6,528 nucleotides of DNA from Chloroflexota bacterium (GCA_012800995.1 JAAZIH010000104.1:1-6528), one strand, 5' to 3'. Counted from the stretch's first letter, positions 1 through 6,489 are shown. Notes: generated by a model not told the origin, from the letters alone. Numbers and translations: made by a program.

Positions 1-19
1 GTTTGGAGCAGCGTTCAGC

Positions 20-48
20 TTGACAGGATAAACCAGATATGCTAATAT
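20..48 (+). promoter_or_regulatory. sigma-70-type promoter with extended -10
   Basis: The -35 box TTGACA (20-25) matches consensus at all six positions. A 17-bp spacer follows, then TAATAT (43-48), a 4/6 match to TATAAT that keeps the key first T, second A and last T. A TG one base before the -10 (40-41) makes it an extended -10. Transcription should begin near 54-56, which gives an untranslated leader of about 145 nt before the ATG at 201. This is the best promoter in the leader and probably drives the whole operon. The start site is inferred, not measured. Confidence 0.8.
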
Positions 49-61
49 TTTTACATCACCG

Positions 62-77
62 CCCATGTTAACATGGG
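62..77. promoter_or_regulatory. perfect 16-bp palindrome, candidate operator
   Basis: CCCATGTTAACATGGG is a perfect dyad centred on GTTAAC, and it lies about 7 bases after the expected transcription start. This is the usual place for a repressor operator that blocks promoter clearance. As RNA it could form a 6-bp stem with a TTAA tetraloop. No T-run follows, so it does not look like a terminator of an upstream gene. The regulator is unknown, and no regulator gene is visible in the window. Confidence 0.5.
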
Positions 78-185
78 TAATAAAACTGGGAATAGGATTG
101 AACTAATGAGGAATTAGGTTAGTGGAGAAGCCTATATGATACATTACAAATCGACCATACCCCATATTTTTCACACCAAACCTAT
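78..185 (+). other. untranslated leader without a recognisable gene
   Basis: This AT-rich leader lies between the palindrome and the ribosome-binding site. A TATGAT hexamer at 135-140 could be a second -10, but no good -35 lies 16-18 bases upstream. Short reading frames from ATGs at 65, 74 and 106 run 13, 14 and 3 codons and lack Shine-Dalgarno sequences. No known riboswitch was recognised. Confidence 0.5.
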
Positions 186-186
186 T

Positions 187-193
187 AAGGAGG
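187..193 (+). promoter_or_regulatory. Shine-Dalgarno of the binding-protein gene
   Basis: AAGGAGG, seven bases before the ATG at 201, is an almost full-length complement to the 3' end of 16S rRNA. It fixes the start codon and predicts strong translation, as expected for a binding protein needed in excess. Confidence 0.9.
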
Positions 194-200
194 ATTTTGT

Positions 201-2813
201 ATGAAACGTTTTACGTATTTACTGCTCTCACTGGTAATTGCCTTCTCGCTGCTTTTGTCAGCTTGTGGAACGACTACACCAGTAGAGCCCGTTGAACCAG
301 AGGCACCCGTTGAACCCGAAGCCCCTGTTGAACCCGAAGCTCCTGTTGAACCAGAGGCTCCCGTTGAGGAACCTGAGGAGCCCGTGGAGCCAGAGGAACC
401 AGAAGAGCCTGAACCCGAACCCACAACTCGTGTTGGTGGTTGGTTGGATGAAATCGTGGTTTCAGTTATCGACGCTCCATCGGTCATTGTTCAGTTGGAA
501 GCTGACGCCGTTGATGTTTACGTAAACGGTTTTGGCACCAATGACCTTGATCAGCTGAATGCTTCCGGCTTGCCCTACTCCACTTCGAATGGTACCTATT
601 ACACCATTCAATTCAACCCAGCCGAATTTACCGAAGGCATCAACGTCTTCCGCAATCGCAAGGTCCGTGAAGCTTTCAACTATTTGATCGATCGCAACTA
701 CATTAATCAAGAGTTCTATGGTGGCGGTGCTTTACCCAAATGGTTTGCAATCATGACCAACTTTGGCGATTATGCTCTCTTGGCTGATACCGCTCGCCGA
801 CTCGAAACTAAATACGCATACAATTTTGACAAAGCCAAAGAAATGATTGATGAGGCAATGGAAGAAATTGGCTATCCTTTGACTGATGGTAAGTATGTTA
901 ACGAAGATGGCGAACAATATGAAGTTATCTTCTTGGTCCGCAACGATGGTGATGGCACCCGCAAAGCCTGGGGCACTTACCTTACCGGACAAATGGAGAA
1001 ATTAGGCTTCGCTGTTGACTTCCAGGAAGGTACTGGTAGCGACCTCGGTCCTATCTGGATTGCTGGTGATCCTACCGCTGGTGAATGGCACATGTACACT
1101 GGTGGATGGGGTGCTTCGGTTCTGAAACGTGATGAGTCCGACATCTTCCAACAAATGTACCTGCCCACCTCCACACAAGGTCTGCCTGTCTTCATGGCTA
1201 ACGATAATCCTGATCCTGAATATCAGGAACTAGGCGACAAACTCGCTAACCGCGATTACACCACCATGGAAGAACGCGCCGAACTCATGGCTCGTGCTCT
1301 TGAACTGTCACTCGAAGATTCCTTCCAGGTCATGGTTGTTGACAGCAAACGCTTCGTTCCTCACCGGGAAGGCCTCGTTGTTACAACTGACTTGGCCGCT
1401 GGTGTTGAAAGCGCTCAAATTACTCCCTTCACCCTCCGCTGGGCTGACCAGGAAGGTGGAACAGTGCGCTGGGCAACCCAACCCTTCTTGTTCAATGGTC
1501 CATGGAACCCTGTACGTGGTTCAAATACCACTTCTGACCAAGGTGCTGTACGTATGACCGTTGGCTATGCCACAACCTATGACCCCTATACCGGTCTTTT
1601 GAACAACTTCTGGGTTGACAAAGCCGAAGTCACTGTTCAAACTGGTTTGCCTGTCCAGAAAACTTTGGATTGGGTTGACCTGAAGTTTGAAGACGAAATC
1701 GTTGTTCCTGGCGATGCCTGGGCTGACTGGGATGCCGAAACTCAAACCTTCATCACTGTTGAAGAGAAGAGTGGTGGCGAACCTGTAACCGCAACTGCGA
1801 AAGCGGTGGTATACTTCCGCGAAGATCTCTTTGACGTAGTCAAATGGCACGACGGCAGCAATCTGGAAATGGCTGACATCATGATGTCATACATCATGGG
1901 CTTCGACCGACCCAAAGAAGAATCCGCTATCTTTGACAAACAACCAGTTGGTTCTTTCAATCTCTTCATGCAAACCTTCAAGGGCTTCAAGATTGTCTCC
2001 ACTGATCCCTTGATTATGGAAGGTTACGAAGATACCTTCAGCGCTGATGCTGAGCTGCTTGTTCCCATTGGCTACACCTGGATTAACAACTTCCAGGGTG
2101 AAGGTTCATTCGCGTCCTATGCGATGATGAACTCCGCAGAAGCTGCTCAAGAACTTGCCTACACCGAAGCAAAAGCCAACGAGCTTGAAATTGAACAAAC
2201 CAGCACCATTGGTGGACCAAGCCTGGAAATTCTTGGCAAACATCTTGATCAACTGATTGCTGATGGCACCATTCCTTACGAACCCACTTTAGGTCAATAC
2301 ATCACCAAAGAACAAGCCATTGCCCGTTACCAGGCACTGAAAGCTCACTTTGAAAAGTACGGTAACTACCATCAGGGCGTTGGGCCTTACTTCCTCAAGT
2401 CTGTTGACTTGAATGGTAAATCACTTGTCATGGCTCACTGGGATCAGTATCCTGATCTGGCTGACCGCTGGTCAATGTATTCTGCACCAAAGCTTGCTGA
2501 TGTCGAGATTGACGGCCCCGGCCAGGTTATCGGCGGTGAAGAAGCTACATTCGATATCTACGTCACCTTCCAGGGTAAACCCTACGAACTGGATGATATC
2601 AAAGAAATCAAGTTCCTTGTCTACGATGCTGAAAATAATGTTGTAATCATCAGCACTGCAGAAGCCGTTGAAGATGGCCACTTCGTCATCAATTTCACCG
2701 GCGAAGACACCGAGAAATTTGGCGATGGTGCCACTAAGCTTGAGATTGCAGTAATCTCAATTGCGGTTGCCCAGCCAACTTTCCAGACTATCGAGTTCAT
2801 TACCGCCCAGTAA
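201..2813 (+). CDS. lipid-anchored ABC substrate-binding protein, SBP_bac_5 family, circularly permuted
   Basis: This 870-residue extracytoplasmic solute-binding protein should capture a peptide, oligosaccharide or similar solute for the permeases encoded downstream. Residues 1-22 are a lipoprotein signal: MKRF, a hydrophobic core and the lipobox LLSAC, with Cys22 as the lipidated residue. Residues 27-74 are a Pro/Glu/Val/Ala spacer with a 6-residue repeat. The fold order is unusual. Residues 80-414 resemble the second half of a normal SBP_bac_5 protein: DAPSVIVQLEADAVDVY at 91-107, KVREAFNYLIDR at 154-165, FDKAKEMIDEA at 209-219 and the C-terminal strand region at 385-414. Residues 419-770 resemble the first half: GGTVRWA at 419-425, KWHDGS at 548-553, GVGPYFL at 726-732. 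Residues 771-870 add a beta-rich tail. It is much longer than the usual 500-600 residues. The family call is firm. The substrate cannot be read from the sequence; peptide is the default, and the many tryptophans leave oligosaccharide open. Confidence 0.95.
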   Translation: MKRFTYLLLSLVIAFSLLLSACGTTTPVEPVEPEAPVEPEAPVEPEAPVEPEAPVEEPEEPVEPEEPEEPEPEPTTRVGGWLDEIVVSVIDAPSVIVQLEADAVDVYVNGFGTNDLDQLNASGLPYSTSNGTYYTIQFNPAEFTEGINVFRNRKVREAFNYLIDRNYINQEFYGGGALPKWFAIMTNFGDYALLADTARRLETKYAYNFDKAKEMIDEAMEEIGYPLTDGKYVNEDGEQYEVIFLVRNDGDGTRKAWGTYLTGQMEKLGFAVDFQEGTGSDLGPIWIAGDPTAGEWHMYTGGWGASVLKRDESDIFQQMYLPTSTQGLPVFMANDNPDPEYQELGDKLANRDYTTMEERAELMARALELSLEDSFQVMVVDSKRFVPHREGLVVTTDLAAGVESAQITPFTLRWADQEGGTVRWATQPFLFNGPWNPVRGSNTTSDQGAVRMTVGYATTYDPYTGLLNNFWVDKAEVTVQTGLPVQKTLDWVDLKFEDEIVVPGDAWADWDAETQTFITVEEKSGGEPVTATAKAVVYFREDLFDVVKWHDGSNLEMADIMMSYIMGFDRPKEESAIFDKQPVGSFNLFMQTFKGFKIVSTDPLIMEGYEDTFSADAELLVPIGYTWINNFQGEGSFASYAMMNSAEAAQELAYTEAKANELEIEQTSTIGGPSLEILGKHLDQLIADGTIPYEPTLGQYITKEQAIARYQALKAHFEKYGNYHQGVGPYFLKSVDLNGKSLVMAHWDQYPDLADRWSMYSAPKLADVEIDGPGQVIGGEEATFDIYVTFQGKPYELDDIKEIKFLVYDAENNVVIISTAEAVEDGHFVINFTGEDTEKFGDGATKLEIAVISIAVAQPTFQTIEFITAQ
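291..362 (+). repeat. four tandem 18-bp units encoding a Val-Glu-Pro-Glu-Ala-Pro spacer
   Basis: Four in-frame copies of GTTGAACC(A/C)GA(A/G)GCNCC(T/C) occupy 291-308, 309-326, 327-344 and 345-362. They differ only at third codon positions. Degenerate Glu/Pro codons continue to 422. The encoded segment (residues 31-54, extended to 74) is a rigid, acidic, extended linker between the lipidated Cys22 and the folded domain. It probably holds the binding domain away from the membrane. Tandem units of this kind can change copy number by slippage, so linker length may vary between strains. Confidence 0.9.
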
Positions 2814-2839
2814 ACTGAGTGGCTAAGTAGCTCCCATGA

Positions 2840-2873
2840 GGGGCAGGTTTATAAAAACTTGCCCCTTTTTTTT
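2840..2873 (+). terminator. intrinsic terminator after the binding-protein gene
   Basis: An 11-bp stem pairs 2840-2850 (GGGGCAGGTTT) with 2855-2865 (AAACTTGCCCC), with one G-U pair and an ATAA loop. Eight T follow (2866-2873). This is a textbook Rho-independent terminator. It lies 26 bases after the stop of the binding-protein gene and before permease 1, with no new promoter evident between them. It therefore probably works as a partial terminator that sets a high ratio of binding protein to transporter, and its hairpin would also protect the 3' end of the short transcript. The opposite strand lacks a T-run after the stem, so it is one-directional. Confidence 0.88.
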
Positions 2874-2883
2874 AAAAAAGAAC

Positions 2884-2889
2884 GGGAGG
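2884..2889 (+). promoter_or_regulatory. Shine-Dalgarno fixing the permease 1 start
   Basis: GGGAGG ends nine bases before ATG 2899. The in-frame ATG at 2836 lies just before the terminator stem, has no Shine-Dalgarno, and would add 21 residues encoded by the terminator. The start at 2899 is therefore chosen. Confidence 0.85.
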
Positions 2890-2898
2890 TTGTCCAGT

Positions 2899-4026
2899 AT
2901 GTCTATAGAAACGAATTCACAGGAGACTTCATTAGAGTACGCAAAGAGAGCAACGCGAGAGACAGCGAAACGCTTGGCGCGATTCTTTTCTATTCGTTTA
3001 GTTTTGCAGATAATCACCATCATCATAGGTGTTTACATTACAATCCTTGTTGCCAATATGGGCGGTTATGTTGATACTATTCTCAAGGCCTCAATTCTTG
3101 AAGAGGTGAACCTGGAAGTGTCGGCTATGGTAACTGAAAAGGACATACCACGTGAAATGCGTGAGCAAATGGTAAGAGACCTTGTTGCAGAACGCGAAAC
3201 ACTGGCGGGTTTAGACCAGCCCTTTATTCAACGCTCATTCCGCCACCTTTGGAACGGTTTAACGCTCAATTTTGGTCGGGCGCGTTTTATGGTGAGTGAT
3301 CATGGCTCAAGGATGGTTAGGAACATCATTTTGGAGAGGCTTCCAGCCACGTTGCTATTAATGGGCACATCACAGCTGCTGTTGTTTTTTGTCACCCTTA
3401 GCATCGCATTAGCAGTGTCAAGGCATTACGGCAGTTTGTGGGATAAACTTATCGTGGCATTGTCGCCAACATCTTCTATCCCGCCGTGGTTTTACGGAAT
3501 ATTTCTTATTCTTGTTTTCGCGGCATGGTTAAAGATTCTGCCTTTTAGTGGCATGGTAGACGCTCCACCACCACCAACAAAATGGTTGTACTTTTTGAAT
3601 GTTCTAAAGCATCTCATCCTCCCTGCAGGGTCGTTGTTTGTATCGAGTTTCTTTATTAGCACCTATTCCTGGCGAACATTCTTTTTAATATACTCGAGTG
3701 AAGATTATGTTGATATGGCAAAAGCAAAGGGTTTAAGCGACCGCGCGATTGAACGTCGATATATTCTGCGTCCTACTCTGCCAAGTATCATCACGAGTTT
3801 TGCTTTACTCATGGTTGGTATTTGGACTGGTGCTACGTTAACTGAAACAATTTTTAACTGGCCAGGGCTTGGAACGACGATTTATACTGCCATTAGTAAA
3901 TATGACACTGCGGTAATTGTTGGCACGACAATCATTCAGGCTTATCTCTTAGGTATAACGGTGTTCTTCCTGGACTTCCTGTATGCCATTGTCGATCCCA
4001 GAGTCAAGTTGGGCGGAGGCAAATAA
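2899..4026 (+). CDS. ABC transporter permease, DppB/OppB type
   Basis: This 375-residue membrane subunit is one half of the translocation channel (BPD_transp_1 family). TM1 is near residues 34-55. An extracytoplasmic stretch of about 90 residues ends in the family's LDQP...GLTLNFG...ILERLPATLLL region (LERLPATLLL at 145-154). TM2 is near 150-173, TM3 near 183-215, TM4 near 236-260, TM5 near 297-320 and TM6 near 336-360. The EAA coupling loop, which contacts the ATPase, is at about 269-295 (DYVDMAKAKGLSD, then RPTLP). The motif ETIFNWPGLG before TM6 and a C-terminal VDPRVK are typical of DppB/OppB. A charged segment with EKDIPREMREQMVRDL makes it longer than the usual 305-340 residues. The ATG at 2899 is preferred because of its Shine-Dalgarno. 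The gene follows the terminator and is probably expressed by read-through. The family is certain; the substrate is unknown. Confidence 0.95.
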   Translation: MSIETNSQETSLEYAKRATRETAKRLARFFSIRLVLQIITIIIGVYITILVANMGGYVDTILKASILEEVNLEVSAMVTEKDIPREMREQMVRDLVAERETLAGLDQPFIQRSFRHLWNGLTLNFGRARFMVSDHGSRMVRNIILERLPATLLLMGTSQLLLFFVTLSIALAVSRHYGSLWDKLIVALSPTSSIPPWFYGIFLILVFAAWLKILPFSGMVDAPPPPTKWLYFLNVLKHLILPAGSLFVSSFFISTYSWRTFFLIYSSEDYVDMAKAKGLSDRAIERRYILRPTLPSIITSFALLMVGIWTGATLTETIFNWPGLGTTIYTAISKYDTAVIVGTTIIQAYLLGITVFFLDFLYAIVDPRVKLGGGK

Positions 4027-4027
4027 G

Positions 4028-5410
4028 ATGAAAAAATTCAAAGATACTTTTCAAGATATCGTAAGATATCCTTCCGCGGTGGTGGGTTTATTGATAGTTT
4101 TGGCGTTAATCGTATTTTCAATTTATACGATGATTACGATACCCTACAAAGAAGCTATACATTTGTGGAAGGGGACTGAAGCAGTTGTTTACAAGAATCC
4201 CAGAAATGCCAGGCCAACCTGGGTTAATTGGTTTCGAAAAGACAAGCTTCCTGTGTCCGTTGATGTATATGCTGGCGAAGATGAAGACTTTACAAAAGAA
4301 GTCACACCGCGCAAAAAAGGTGGCAATCAGATTGAGTTCAACTACGAGTTTGACTACAACTACAACCAATTGCCCCAAGATATATTCATTTATTTTAAAT
4401 CGAACTATGTGGACAAAAACCCTTTCGTTGTTATCAATATGACTACACCTGCTGGTGAGGAGATTAAGATTTACGATGGTGGAATTTCCCGAGCCACAAA
4501 CGTCCGATTTGGACAGGAAGAAAAACTCTTGACCCGTTTGGTTCGTCTTCACGGACGGGACACTGAAACTCAGGACCAGCTGAGGAGTGTCATCGAAGGT
4601 CTTTTCACCAAAATGGGTTCATATCCCCCGGTTGTAGACAAAGGCACATATACGATTAATGTGAAAGCAACTACCTTTGAAGAAGGTTCGGATGTTGAAG
4701 CTGAACTTGTGATGCATGGTACCGTATTCGGACTTTTTGGTACTGATCATATGCGCCGAGATCTTAAAGTGGCCATTATGTGGGGCGCGCCAATCGCTTT
4801 GGCGTTTGGTCTCACTGCTGCTTTGGGTACAGCGCTGATTTCTATGTTCATTGCAGCCCTTGGTACCTGGTTTGGTGGCTGGCTGGATGAACTTATTCAA
4901 AGAATAACCGAAGTCAACATGGTCATTCCTTATCTGTCGATTCTGATTATGGTAGGAACCTTTTACTCGCGAAGTATTTGGGTCTTGCTTCTTGTGACAA
5001 TTCTCTTGAACATATTCTCAGGGGCGATTAAGTCACGAAGGGCAATCTTCCTGCAAGTTCGAGAGTCAACCTACATCGAGGCTGCCAAGGCATACGGGGC
5101 CAGCGATTATCGCATCATCATCCGGTATATGATTCCGCGCGTTATTCCAATGATTATTCCGGGTTTGGTATCAGCCGTACCTGCTTATGTCTTTCTTGAA
5201 GCATCATTGGCGATTTTAGGCTTAGGTGATCCAACCGTGCCTACCTGGGGTAAGATCATCAACGATGCCCGCACAAACGGCGCGCTGTATCAGGGCATGT
5301 TCTATTGGATTCTGGAGCCTGCAGTATTCTTAATGATTACTGGGCTTGGGTTCGCGATGTTGGGCTTCGCGCTTGACCGAATCTTCAACCCAAGATTGAG
5401 AGGTATGTAA
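4028..5410 (+). CDS. ABC transporter permease, DppC/OppC type, with large extracytoplasmic insert
   Basis: This 460-residue protein is the second half of the translocation channel; ordinary DppC proteins have about 290-300 residues. The extra length lies between TM1 (about 17-39) and the conserved GTDHMRRDL segment (238-246), which is GTDELGRD in typical members. This insert of about 195 residues holds NPRNARPTWVNWF (57-69) and many alternating strand-like segments, so it is probably a beta domain on the outer face. The C-terminal part is a normal BPD_transp_1 core: TM2 begins near 249, EAAKAYGASDYRIIIRYMIPRVIP (351-374) is the EAA coupling loop, EASLAILGLGDP lies in the usual place and the end is DRIFNPRLRGM. 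The ATG at 4028 has GGAGG (4015-4019) eight bases upstream and one base after the stop of permease 1, so translation is probably coupled. An in-frame ATG at 3983 would overlap the previous gene and lacks a Shine-Dalgarno. The family is certain; the role of the insert is not known. Confidence 0.95.
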   Translation: MKKFKDTFQDIVRYPSAVVGLLIVLALIVFSIYTMITIPYKEAIHLWKGTEAVVYKNPRNARPTWVNWFRKDKLPVSVDVYAGEDEDFTKEVTPRKKGGNQIEFNYEFDYNYNQLPQDIFIYFKSNYVDKNPFVVINMTTPAGEEIKIYDGGISRATNVRFGQEEKLLTRLVRLHGRDTETQDQLRSVIEGLFTKMGSYPPVVDKGTYTINVKATTFEEGSDVEAELVMHGTVFGLFGTDHMRRDLKVAIMWGAPIALAFGLTAALGTALISMFIAALGTWFGGWLDELIQRITEVNMVIPYLSILIMVGTFYSRSIWVLLLVTILLNIFSGAIKSRRAIFLQVRESTYIEAAKAYGASDYRIIIRYMIPRVIPMIIPGLVSAVPAYVFLEASLAILGLGDPTVPTWGKIINDARTNGALYQGMFYWILEPAVFLMITGLGFAMLGFALDRIFNPRLRGM

Positions 5411-5411
5411 G

Positions 5412-6488
5412 ATGGCAAAAGAAAAGAAAATCACCAGAAAGGAAGATGCGATTTTAGAAGCAAAGCGAAAAGCTGAGCTAATGAGCATGATGAGTGAAAC
5501 AACTCACAAAGTGGGTGATGTAAAACATGAATTGCTTTTGAGCATCAAAGACCTCAAACTCCACTTTGAGACCGTGCGTGGTCCAGTACAAGCTGTGGAT
5601 GGTGTCAATTTTGATTTGGTCACGAACAAAGCTGTGGTTGTGGTTGGCGAATCTGGTTGTGGTAAAAGCTCACTTGCTAAAGCAATCTTGCGTTTGCTGC
5701 CACGTAACGTCGCCCATTATTCAGGTGAAGTATGGTTGCGAGATATTGAAACGATGGGACTCAGCGAAGAGGAGTATCGTGAAGATATCAGGTGGGTCAA
5801 AATCTCAATGGTGCCCCAAGCTGCCATGAACTCGCTCAATCCTGTGTTGCGTGTAGGTGATCAAGTTGCCGAACCGATGTTAGTACATTATGGCATGCCC
5901 AAAGAGGAGGCTATGGAACAAGCCGCGATTATGTTCCGCAACGTCGGTGTGCCTGTGGACTTTTTGACCCGCTATCCATTTGAGCTTTCTGGTGGCATGC
6001 GACAGCGTGTTGCTATTGCCATGGCATTGGTCACCGGACCTGATTTGGTCATTTTAGATGAACCTACCTCCGCGTTGGACGTCTTGACCCAGGCTAATAT
6101 ATTTAATCTGCTCAAGCGGATCAAGGCTAATCTCGAAACCAGCTTCATTCTGATTACCCACGATATTTCAACCTCATCAGAGTTGGCTGATATCGTGGCA
6201 GTTATGTATGCTGGCAAGATTATTGAAGTAAGCGAATCGCATCGCTTCTTTAGTGAACCTCGCCATCCCTACGCGAGAGCCTTAATGGCAAGCGTGCCTC
6301 GATTGCGCGAACGGGAAGAGCCCCATTTTATTGAAGGTAAACCACCATCACTGATTAATCCGCCCACAGGCTGTCGCTTTAAGGATCGCTGCCCAAATCG
6401 CTTCGAAAAATGTGAAGAAGAACCGCCTACTGTCGTATTTGGCGATGACTGGGTTGCCTGCTGGCTCTATGAAGGACAAGGTGAATAG
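5412..6488 (+). CDS. ABC transporter ATP-binding protein, OppD/DppD type, with C-terminal Fe-S motif
   Basis: This 358-residue cytoplasmic ATPase should hydrolyse ATP to drive import and would pair with the product of the next gene. All nucleotide-binding motifs are intact: Walker A GESGCGKS (79-86), Q-loop Gln136, signature LSGGMRQR (192-199), Walker B VILDE (213-217), D-loop SALD (220-223) and switch His250. The C-terminal oligopeptide-transporter extension (oligo_HPY) begins at HPYARALMASVPRL and carries Cys321, Cys327, Cys334 and Cys350 (CX5CX6CX15C). In DppD/OppD proteins this is a [4Fe-4S] cluster site. A charged, probably helical extension of about 42 residues precedes the first strand (LLLSIKDLKLHF), which is longer than usual. 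GAGAGG (5398-5403) lies eight bases before the ATG, and one base separates it from the previous stop. OppD/DppD type is well supported; a specific gene name is not. Confidence 0.96.
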   Translation: MAKEKKITRKEDAILEAKRKAELMSMMSETTHKVGDVKHELLLSIKDLKLHFETVRGPVQAVDGVNFDLVTNKAVVVVGESGCGKSSLAKAILRLLPRNVAHYSGEVWLRDIETMGLSEEEYREDIRWVKISMVPQAAMNSLNPVLRVGDQVAEPMLVHYGMPKEEAMEQAAIMFRNVGVPVDFLTRYPFELSGGMRQRVAIAMALVTGPDLVILDEPTSALDVLTQANIFNLLKRIKANLETSFILITHDISTSSELADIVAVMYAGKIIEVSESHRFFSEPRHPYARALMASVPRLREREEPHFIEGKPPSLINPPTGCRFKDRCPNRFEKCEEEPPTVVFGDDWVACWLYEGQGE

Positions 6489-6489
6489 C

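Noticed and set aside
62..90. Palindrome as the terminator of an upstream gene
   Set aside because: No T-run follows on either strand, and it lies downstream of a strong promoter on the same strand.
65..117. Short leader-peptide frames (ATG at 65, 74 and 106)
   Set aside because: They are 13, 14 and 3 codons long, start in or near the palindrome, lack Shine-Dalgarno sequences and show no run of a regulatory amino acid.
185..487. 100-codon minus-strand frame rich in Gly/Ser/Thr
   Set aside because: It is the antisense of the Glu/Pro repeat of the binding-protein gene. Its low complexity comes from the 18-bp repeat, and it has no ribosome-binding site or recognisable domain.
201..2813. Two full binding proteins fused in tandem
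   Set aside because: The two halves carry different, complementary sets of family motifs. Each half is about 335-350 residues, too short for a complete protein of this family.
2836..2898. Upstream ATG extending permease 1 by 21 residues
   Set aside because: The ATG at 2836 sits directly before the terminator stem, has no Shine-Dalgarno, and the added residues are encoded by the hairpin and T/A runs. ATG 2899 has GGGAGG at good spacing.
3983..4027. Upstream ATG extending permease 2 by 15 residues
   Set aside because: It would overlap the end of permease 1 out of frame and has no Shine-Dalgarno. ATG 4028 has GGAGG eight bases upstream and starts the normal basic, then hydrophobic, N-terminus.
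4118..4552. 144-codon minus-strand frame opposite the permease 2 insert
   Set aside because: It lies wholly opposite a well-supported coding region, has no recognisable domain or ribosome-binding site, and is explained by the composition of the + strand gene.
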